This document shows, one piece after another, positions 1 through 5,273 of a DNA stretch of 8,749 bases. The stretch comes from JBGPBY01 sp041481485 (GTDB taxonomy: Bacteria > Acidobacteriota > Terriglobia > 20CM-2-55-15), in assembly GCA_041481485.1 (NCBI GenBank), contig JBGPBY010000307.1, positions 1-8,749 of the forward strand, read 5' to 3'. Position 1 is the first letter of the stretch. Each line of letters opens with the position of its first letter. The translations under genes and the position numbers were made by a program. Below the pieces are notes generated by a model, which had not been told where the DNA came from, did no database searches, and worked only from the letters and a program-made list of their open reading frames with translations.

Positions 1-19
1 CCTCTCCCGTTGGGAGAGG
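1..19. repeat. Perfect short hairpin at window edge
   Basis: Bases 1-8 (CCTCTCCC) pair perfectly with 12-19 (GGGAGAGG) around a 3-nt GTT loop. It lies about 50 bases past the rapA stop codon, so it could sit in the 3' untranslated region of that mRNA and help terminate it. The bases that would form a U-tract on the minus strand lie outside the window. A terminator role is therefore unproven, and it may equally be one copy of a dispersed palindrome. Confidence 0.5.
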
Positions 20-28
20 GATTTCTTG

Positions 29-64
29 ATAGACCGCCCCTACAGTCGCTCGCCGCGCACGATC
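29..64. repeat. Remnant of family 1 palindromic repeat
   Basis: Bases 29-45 (ATAGACCGCCCCTACAG) match the right arm of the family 1 element at 2958-3060, which ends ATAGACCGCCCCTACAT. Bases 53-64 (CCGCGCACGATC) are identical over 12 nt to 8672-8683 in the element at 8658-8729. The two pieces are juxtaposed rather than arranged as in an intact element, so this looks like a decayed or rearranged copy. It ends 4 bases before the rapA stop codon (68-70). Confidence 0.55.
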
Positions 65-67
65 TCT

Positions 68-2839
68 CTAATTCCGCTGAATTAGCCGCACCGCGTCGAG
101 CCGGAGACGCGACTGCTTCAGGTTTTCGTCAAGCTCGCGGCGCTGGTCTTCTAAAAGGCGGATCTCTTCGGAGCGCACGCTGCGGTTCACTTTCTTGAGA
201 TCCTTCAAACGTTTGATTTCGAAATCCAGTTGACTGCGCATTTCATGGCGCGCGTCATGGATAAACGCCGCGGTTCGGCGCTGTGCAATTTCCTGCGATT
301 TCTCAATCAACCGGGGCAGCAGAGTTTCGCTCAACTCCGTCTGAGCAAACACACGTGAGCCATCCCCCCTGCGAATTCCTTTCAATTCGAAGTCCACTTC
401 TGTTCCGCGTTCATTCACCAGCACACGAATCGGAGTCGGCGGAAGGAACCGATCGACGTGTAATGCCGGCGGAGACACACATTCGAGGACGTACAACGCC
501 TCCAGAATAAGACCCGGTTCCGAACCATCCTGCATACGCACAAAACTGCTGTTCCCTCGATCCGACCCCAAAATGAGATCAATGGCTCCGGTAACCAGAG
601 GATGATCCCAGGTCAGGAACTGGATGTCCTCGCGCTCGAGTGCCCGGTCGCGATCGCAGGTCACGGTAAAACCGTCGGCGGGCAGTCCCGGAAACGATTC
701 CACGAGCATGCCGGCCGAACCCAGCCGATACGTTCGGAATCCAACATCCTCATAGGGAATACCGTACATCTCGAATACCGAAAGCATGAAGTTATCGAGC
801 GACGGATCGTCATCCTGACTTTCAATTTCGTGCAACAGCCTGCGTGCGGACTCCGGCCGGAAGGAATTCAGCTCGAGCAACCGGTCACGGCCATCGTGCA
901 GACGCGCGGTGATTTCCGTTTTTGCAACGCGTGTTGCTTCGATCAGGGAACGGAGTTCCGTCTCGTTCTCCGCAGATGAATTGGGCTCGTGATAGTTCAT
1001 CGCCAGTTCATATATTCGTTCCCCGAACCGTTCCAGCAGTTCGCGTCCGCCTTCCAGATTCTCTTCAAATGCGTTTAGCCCTTCCTGATACCAGTGCACC
1101 AGGACTTCCTGCGCGCTGCCGGTTACGAACGGAGCATGGACCTGAATTTCGGACTTCTGACCGATGCGATCCAGGCGTCCGATACGCTGTTCGAGCAGTT
1201 CGGGGGACAGCGGAAGATCGAAAAGAACCAGATGATGCGCAAATTGGAAATTGCGGCCTTCGCTTCCAATCTCCGAGCAGACGAGAATGCGCGCTCCATT
1301 CTCTTCGGCGAACCATGCCGCATTACGATCGCGCTGAATCAGGTTCAACCCTTCATGGAATACGCCCATCTTCAGATTGCGCACGCGTTGACGCAGTGCA
1401 GATTCAATTTCATCGACCTTGGGCTCGGAACAGCAGATCAGGAGAACCTTTTCAGGAGCTACCGATTTCAGGAAGCCCACGAGCCAGACAATGCGCGGAT
1501 CGTCGGTAAGGTCCGCACATGGCGGTGGATCATAGGCGTCCTGAGTCGTCGCACCGGCGGTTGCCGTAATGAAATCGGTATCGTCGGCGAACTCATCTGC
1601 CAGTCTTTCGAGAAGGTCCTCGACGTTGGCGGGCACACCCAGACGATGAAGCTGCGCCACGCGGCGCGGAAAACCGGTAATCGTTGCGCGCGAGTTTCGA
1701 AATCGGACACGGCCGGTACCGTGCTGATCCAGCAAGGCAGCGAGGCGGACTGGATCGTGGAGCAGTTTCTCTGCGTCTCGAGCCACGCTCTTGTAGTGTT
1801 CCGATTCTTTGATGTATTCGTCGAGATCGTAAAAACGACCCGGGTCGAGCAGCCGGAGACGCGCAAAATGTCCGCCAATGCCAAGCTGCTCAGGAGTTCC
1901 TGTCAGAAGAAGAAGAGACTGGGTGGTGCGGCTGAGGGATTCCACAAACGCGTATTCCGGACTCACCTTTGTTCGGGATGAACCGAGATGGTGGGCCTCA
2001 TCCACCACTAAAACATCCCAACCCGCTTCGAGCGCCTGCCGTGCACGTGTCGAACTTTCGGTAAACAATCCAATGGTGCTCAACACCAGTTGCTCGTCCA
2101 GAAATGGGTTGGCCCCGGCATTCGCGCGCTCAATCTCGATGCATCGTTCTTCGTCGTAAATATGGAACCACAGGTTGAAGCGCCGCAGGAGTTCCACGAA
2201 CCATTGATGCACCAGGGATTCCGGCACCAGAATCATGGCGCGTTGAACCCGCTCCGTCAGAATCAGACGGTGCAGAATCAGACATGCCTCGATCGTCTTA
2301 CCCAACCCGACTTCATCGGCAAGCAGGACTCGAGGCGCCAGCCGTCCCGAAACTTCCGATGCAATGTACAGCTGGTGAGGAATCAGGTCAATGCGTCCGC
2401 CAACAAAGCCGCGCACGGCGGATTTGCGCATCCGGTATTGATGATGAAGGGCAGCTACGCGGAGATCGAACGCCTCTACGGGGTCGACAGCGCCGGCACT
2501 CAGGCGTTCATTGGCCTTGTTGAAGGTGATTTTGTCGTGAAGATCGGTTTCGCAGATCTCGCGGCCGCCGCCACGGTAGAAAATCAGGCCGGAGCGGTCC
2601 AACACCGTTTGGACGACGATGGACAGGTCTTTGCGATTGCGAATCGTCGCACCGACCTGGAAGCGGACTCGGCGCAGCGGGGCATTATTCAGGGCGTACT
2701 GACGCGTAGCATCGCTGGCCTTGAACGCAATGGTGACGGTCCGGTCGTTGACGCGCAGGACTGAACCCAGTCCGAGTTCGGGCTCGCTCTCGCTGACCCA
2801 GCGTTGACCTTGATGGAAATTGTCTGGTAGTGCTGACAT
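68..2839 (-). CDS. rapA: RapA-like SNF2-family ATPase (RNA polymerase recycling factor)
   Basis: The product is a 923-aa Swi2/Snf2 DNA translocase, close in length to E. coli RapA (968 aa). RapA binds RNA polymerase in the cytoplasm and uses ATP to release stalled or post-termination complexes. The N-terminus (GQRWVSESEPELGLGSV, about residues 11-27) matches the start of the RapA N-terminal domain, which supports the ATG at 2839. Helicase motifs follow in order: Walker A DEVGLGKT (175-182), DEAHH (280-284), TGTPEQLG (313-320), the RapA-type RFRNSR segment (379-384), GSEGRNFQFAHH (525-536) and the arginine-finger motif QRIGRLDRIGQ (551-561). The C-terminal 300 residues are long and partly coiled, as in RapA. 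No obvious Shine-Dalgarno precedes the start. It is the last minus-strand gene, 246 bp after the FecR gene, with repeats in between, so it is probably a separate transcript. Family assignment is strong; the partner polymerase interaction is inferred from the family. Confidence 0.93.
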   Translation of the reverse strand: MSALPDNFHQGQRWVSESEPELGLGSVLRVNDRTVTIAFKASDATRQYALNNAPLRRVRFQVGATIRNRKDLSIVVQTVLDRSGLIFYRGGGREICETDLHDKITFNKANERLSAGAVDPVEAFDLRVAALHHQYRMRKSAVRGFVGGRIDLIPHQLYIASEVSGRLAPRVLLADEVGLGKTIEACLILHRLILTERVQRAMILVPESLVHQWFVELLRRFNLWFHIYDEERCIEIERANAGANPFLDEQLVLSTIGLFTESSTRARQALEAGWDVLVVDEAHHLGSSRTKVSPEYAFVESLSRTTQSLLLLTGTPEQLGIGGHFARLRLLDPGRFYDLDEYIKESEHYKSVARDAEKLLHDPVRLAALLDQHGTGRVRFRNSRATITGFPRRVAQLHRLGVPANVEDLLERLADEFADDTDFITATAGATTQDAYDPPPCADLTDDPRIVWLVGFLKSVAPEKVLLICCSEPKVDEIESALRQRVRNLKMGVFHEGLNLIQRDRNAAWFAEENGARILVCSEIGSEGRNFQFAHHLVLFDLPLSPELLEQRIGRLDRIGQKSEIQVHAPFVTGSAQEVLVHWYQEGLNAFEENLEGGRELLERFGERIYELAMNYHEPNSSAENETELRSLIEATRVAKTEITARLHDGRDRLLELNSFRPESARRLLHEIESQDDDPSLDNFMLSVFEMYGIPYEDVGFRTYRLGSAGMLVESFPGLPADGFTVTCDRDRALEREDIQFLTWDHPLVTGAIDLILGSDRGNSSFVRMQDGSEPGLILEALYVLECVSPPALHVDRFLPPTPIRVLVNERGTEVDFELKGIRRGDGSRVFAQTELSETLLPRLIEKSQEIAQRRTAAFIHDARHEMRSQLDFEIKRLKDLKKVNRSVRSEEIRLLEDQRRELDENLKQSRLRLDAVRLIQRN

Positions 2840-2913
2840 CCGAATAACTGAAAGATTAGACGGAAAAATCGTAAGGAAAGATTATTGCAGAGTTTGGGGG
2901 AAACTGCAGAGGC
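2840..2913. other. Probable rapA upstream region
   Basis: This AT-richer 74-bp stretch lies between the rapA start and the nested repeat element. A rapA promoter would be expected here because the repeat separates rapA from the upstream sigma/FecR pair. I see no convincing -35/-10 pair and no clear Shine-Dalgarno, so no precise site is called. Confidence 0.3.
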
Positions 2914-3086
2914 GGACAGGAGACTGTAGGCACGGTCATTGAGGGTGTGAAAGAATACGCCTCCCCAATGTAGGGGCGGTCTATGACCGCCCGCAATTCC
3001 GAAGGATTGCATTCCTCACAATTGTGGGCGGTCATAGACCGCCCCTACATTGGAGAGGCGATGACCGCGCCTACAGTTCGCTGTCC
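2914..3086. repeat. Nested family 1 inverted-repeat element
   Basis: Two concentric inverted repeats are visible. The outer arms are 2914-2939 and 3061-3086, matching at 22 of 26 positions. The inner arms are 2958-2998 and 3020-3060, matching at 39 of 41 positions around a 21-nt centre. Each inner arm is itself a hairpin: GGGCGGTC-TAT-GACCGCCC at 2974-2992 and GGGCGGTC-ATA-GACCGCCC at 3026-3044. The outer arms resemble the family variant found at 8658-8741 (ACTGTAGGCGCGGTC), whereas the inner arms are the GGGGCGG variant, so one copy may have landed inside another. The right outer arm reaches the first base of the FecR stop triplet (3086-3088). It could act as a transcription terminator or mRNA stabiliser, but no U-tract is obvious. 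No transposase is encoded inside. Confidence 0.85.
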
Positions 3087-4288
3087 TATTTGAATTGTTG
3101 CGGCCGCGATGGGGACGTGGGTACGGCGGACCCGGATCTGAATATCGACTCAACGATGGCGGACAGATCCTGATCCGAAACGGCGCCGCCTATCATCTTG
3201 TTGTGTTTTAACACGTAGTCTGAGACTGCCGCTTTGGCTGAGCCAAGCTGGTCATCCAGTTGTTTAATCTGAGACTGCGAAGATTGAACCCCTGGATAAG
3301 CGTCCCCATAACGCTCTCGCAGTTGCTTCGACCTGGCAGCCAGTTCAATTTGGTTACGTTCCAATGCATGAATGTCGATTTTCGGAGCAATCGAATACGC
3401 CACGCTCGCGAGATGGCAGGACCCGCAGGCTTTTTCGAGATCGTCGCTCCCGGGCGGCACTGTTGGCGGCGACACAACGACTGCCGGTGCATCCTGTGGT
3501 AGTGGTGGCAACGGCGGCAAGGGTGGGACGGAAACGGGAGTTTCGTTTTGACGTGCCGCCGCTGACGCCGGCGGGCGTGGAGTTTCGGCGGCCGGGGCTT
3601 GTGGCAGCATGGTCAGGTAGAGCGTTGCATTCCGTGACCATGAAATTCCCTCCCTAATGGATATTAACGGCATCGAGGCAGATGTCGCGAACTGTTCACC
3701 GGACCGAAGCTTGTCCCACTTGCCGCCATGGTCCACTTGAACTTCGCCTTGCATGACTGCGACGCGAGTCCCGCGGGTATCCGCGTCAACCATAGACTCC
3801 GTGCCGTCTACCGACACCAGGGCATCGTGCGTCTTTACATAAAGGTGTCCCAATTTCTGACGAGTGGCATTCACAATAATGCTGCCGCTGTCCAAACGGA
3901 TTTGAGCGCCGTCGCTCGCAGACTCCATCGCGAGTACCGATTCTGAACGCATTTCAATCTGCGATCCATTCTCGAGGCGGAGTACGAGCCCCTTGCTGGA
4001 ATTCGAACGGACAATCTCGCCGGCTTCCATCCTTTGGCCGTTCCTGTACAGCGAAGGACTGCCTGAATTTTCGACCACGGCGTAGGCGCCAGTGGATATC
4101 CCCGATACGCGAATAAGCCGAACCGAAGTCACAACAGCCGCAACAAGAATTACGGCGGCGACCGCCCACCGCGCGAATCGGAGAATGGGCCTTCGCGACG
4201 TTAACTGCACCTGCTCATTCAGAGGACCGGGAGTTCGCAGCTGAAATTGCCGAAGGTATGATTCGAATTCCTCATCTGGCCGATCCAT
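3086..4288 (-). CDS. FecR-domain membrane protein with C-terminal c-type haem motif (putative anti-sigma/sensor)
   Basis: The 400-aa product starts at an ATG preceded by a strong AAGGAG (4294-4299). A short cytoplasmic tail of about 36 residues leads into one membrane helix (about 37-59), placing the rest in the periplasm. Residues about 70-205 form a FecR-type beta domain: RNGQRMEAGEIV, RLENGSQIEMRSES, then GTRVAVMQGEVQV. A proline-rich linker (about 237-280, with repeated PPLP) follows. The C-terminal part holds CGSCH (288-292), a single c-type haem attachment motif. A charged helical stretch (about 307-360) comes next, then KMIGGAVSDQDLSAIVESIF (364-383), which resembles the end of small class I cytochromes c, where Met365 could be the sixth haem ligand. 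The gene follows the sigma factor by 9 bp, so it probably regulates it. The cytoplasmic tail is too short for the usual FecR N-terminal anti-sigma domain. Haem binding and the anti-sigma role are inferred. Confidence 0.85.
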   Translation of the reverse strand: MDRPDEEFESYLRQFQLRTPGPLNEQVQLTSRRPILRFARWAVAAVILVAAVVTSVRLIRVSGISTGAYAVVENSGSPSLYRNGQRMEAGEIVRSNSSKGLVLRLENGSQIEMRSESVLAMESASDGAQIRLDSGSIIVNATRQKLGHLYVKTHDALVSVDGTESMVDADTRGTRVAVMQGEVQVDHGGKWDKLRSGEQFATSASMPLISIREGISWSRNATLYLTMLPQAPAAETPRPPASAAARQNETPVSVPPLPPLPPLPQDAPAVVVSPPTVPPGSDDLEKACGSCHLASVAYSIAPKIDIHALERNQIELAARSKQLRERYGDAYPGVQSSQSQIKQLDDQLGSAKAAVSDYVLKHNKMIGGAVSDQDLSAIVESIFRSGSAVPTSPSRPQQFK

Positions 4289-4293
4289 AGTTG

Positions 4294-4299
4294 CTCCTT
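4294..4299 (-). promoter_or_regulatory. Shine-Dalgarno of FecR gene overlapping the sigma-factor stop
   Basis: Read on the minus strand, AAGGAG lies 5 bases before the FecR ATG at 4288. It overlaps by two bases the TAA stop codon of the sigma factor (4298-4300). A ribosome finishing the sigma gene would be on top of this site, so translation of the two proteins is probably coupled. Confidence 0.85.
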
Positions 4300-4771
4300 A
4301 TCTGTCTTTCGAGACGACCTGAAATTGCTGTCTCAGCTTTCTCAAACCGTATCGGTATCGCGATGCCGCGGTGTTCGACGAAATTTCAAGGGCGTCGCCA
4401 ATCTCCTCAAAACTCAGCTGTCCCCAAATATGCAGGATGATCACTTCTCGTTGCTCGGACGGCAGTTCCTGCAGCGTGGACTGCAGCTCGATTCCGGCGT
4501 GAGTGGTTCCGGCGGTGGTCTCGAGCCACAGGTCTTCGAGATCGACCTCCCGTCCTCGATTGCGGTTCTGATTCAGAACGGCGTTTCGAACCGCGCGATA
4601 GAGGTAGGGAACTGGAGAATCGGGAACCTGAAGATCGAGCCGCAGCAGCCGAACGAACACCTGATGGACGGAATCTTCCGCGCTGGCAAACGAATTGGAG
4701 AAGGAACAGGCGTAAGCGAATAAACCACGACTGTGCTTTTCGTACAGCGACCGGACTTGATTGCGATCCAT
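4298..4771 (-). CDS. ECF-type RNA polymerase sigma factor
   Basis: The 157-aa product has the two-domain layout of extracytoplasmic-function sigma factors. Region 2 covers the first ~75 residues, with AEDSVHQVFVRLL and PYLYRAVRNAVLNQNR, for core polymerase and -10 recognition. Region 4 covers the C-terminal ~60 residues: LPSEQREVIILHIWGQLSFE, then EEIGDALEISSNTAASRYRY, a helix-turn-helix for the -35 element. There is no extra C-terminal domain. I chose the ATG at 4771 (MDRNQVRSLYEKHSRGLFAY), which begins where region 2 normally starts. A GTG at 4810 or 4783 would add a few residues with no family match and no ribosome binding site. The gene is followed after 9 bp by its probable membrane regulator and is divergent from the ABC importer. 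Its target promoters cannot be deduced, and no autoregulated promoter pattern was convincingly seen upstream. Confidence 0.92.
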   Translation of the reverse strand: MDRNQVRSLYEKHSRGLFAYACSFSNSFASAEDSVHQVFVRLLRLDLQVPDSPVPYLYRAVRNAVLNQNRNRGREVDLEDLWLETTAGTTHAGIELQSTLQELPSEQREVIILHIWGQLSFEEIGDALEISSNTAASRYRYGLRKLRQQFQVVSKDR

Positions 4772-4896
4772 TCTGTTGCTCACTATGGAGAAGACACGCG
4801 AGAAAAGCACAATTGTCTACGATTCAGAAATTTTCTTGTGGAGGGGAAGTCTTTGATCTGTCGCGCCGCTGGCGCTCTGGGGTTGGGGCCGTTATT
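4772..4896. other. Sigma-factor upstream region
   Basis: This stretch lies between the sigma-factor start and the repeat array and should hold the sigma-factor promoter on the minus strand. The segment 4809-4860 is noticeably AT-richer than its surroundings and includes the small palindrome ACAATTGT (4809-4816). I could not identify a -35/-10 pair with confidence. No open reading frame here looks like a real gene. Confidence 0.35.
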
Positions 4897-5222
4897 CCAC
4901 CGGCTTACGCCGGTGGCTAAGGGGATCTGCCGCCGCTCCGCGGCTGGGGGCAAAGATGCCGCGTAGCACCGGCGAAGCAGATCCACAATTTTCGCCGCTA
5001 ATGAAATAACGCCGCGGAGCGGCGACAGTCCCGTAGCCACCGGCGTGAGCCGGTGGAAAGCCATAGCACGATTCAATTCAGCCGCGGAGCGGCAACCATA
5101 TAGAGCCGCGGAGCGGCGACAGTCCCGTAGCCACCGGCGTGAGCCGGTGGAAAGCCGTAGCGCCATCCAAATTCAGCCGCGGAGCGGCGGCACTCCTCAT
5201 AGCCACCGGCGTGAGCCGGTGG
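4897..5222. repeat. REP-like array of two alternating palindromes (family 2)
   Basis: Palindrome A, CCACCGGCGTGAGCCGGTGG (8-bp stem), occurs at 5037-5056, 5131-5150 and 5203-5222. A variant with TTAC in the loop is at 4897-4916, and a half copy (CCACCGGCTCATG) is at 5264-5276. Palindrome B, GCCGCGGAGCGGC, occurs at 5011-5023, 5081-5093, 5105-5117 and 5176-5188, and inverted at 4932-4944. A and B alternate as units of about 70 bp; units 5011-5080 and 5105-5175 are nearly identical. The leftmost part is in inverse order, with degraded pieces. The arrangement resembles bacterial interspersed mosaic elements built from REP sequences. It fills most of the gap between the divergent operons, and no coding gene is credible inside it. 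Confidence 0.9.
4976..4995. repeat. Direct repeat, copy 1 (partner at 5223-5242)
   Basis: AGCAGATCCACAATTTTCGC here matches AGCAGATCCGCCATTTTTGC at 5223-5242 at 17 of 20 positions. Each copy follows a palindrome A end or remnant (CACCGGCG before this one, CCGGTGG before the other). The pair indicates that the 3' flank of the unit was duplicated together with the palindromes. Confidence 0.7.
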
Positions 5223-5242
5223 AGCAGATCCGCCATTTTTGC
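5223..5242. repeat. Direct repeat, copy 2 (partner at 4976-4995)
   Basis: This is the second copy of the 20-nt flank duplication, directly after the last complete palindrome A. It lies just upstream of the putative promoter of the ABC importer, so repeat-derived sequence would occupy the -35 area of that promoter. Confidence 0.7.
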
Positions 5243-5254
5243 AAACGGCATTGT

Positions 5255-5263
5255 TGGTACAAT
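5255..5263 (+). promoter_or_regulatory. Putative extended -10 promoter of the ABC importer operon
   Basis: TGGTACAAT combines the extended -10 TG dinucleotide with TACAAT (5258-5263), five of six bases of the consensus. No good -35 hexamer sits at 16-18 bp upstream, which is common for extended -10 promoters. Transcription would start near 5270, only a few bases before the ATG at 5274. That would leave no room for a Shine-Dalgarno, and none is visible. Confidence 0.5.
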
Positions 5264-5273
5264 CCACCGGCTC

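Noticed and set aside
1094..1981. Long plus-strand open frame of 295 codons opposite rapA
   Set aside because: It lies entirely antisense to conserved RapA helicase motifs, has no recognisable domain or ribosome binding site, and its composition is that of a complementary-strand shadow.
2090..2764. Plus-strand open frame of 224 codons opposite the 5' part of rapA
   Set aside because: It is antisense to the Walker A region of RapA and shows no family motif, so it is a shadow.
2840..2900. rapA promoter hexamers (such as TAATCT or ATAATC on the minus strand)
   Set aside because: No correctly spaced -35 partner or extended -10 could be found, so the matches are at chance level for AT-rich sequence.
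4772..4810. GTG start at 4810 for the sigma factor
   Set aside because: The 13 extra residues match no sigma region 2 start and no ribosome binding site precedes the GTG. The ATG at 4771 fits better.
4897..5222. CRISPR array
   Set aside because: Repeats are two different short palindromes with similar, not unique, spacers of variable length, and no cas genes are present.
5139..5273. N-terminal extension of the ABC ATPase (45 extra residues from the ATG at 5139)
   Set aside because: The extension is encoded by palindromic repeat units and is unlike any transporter ATPase N-terminus. The start at 5274 fits the family.
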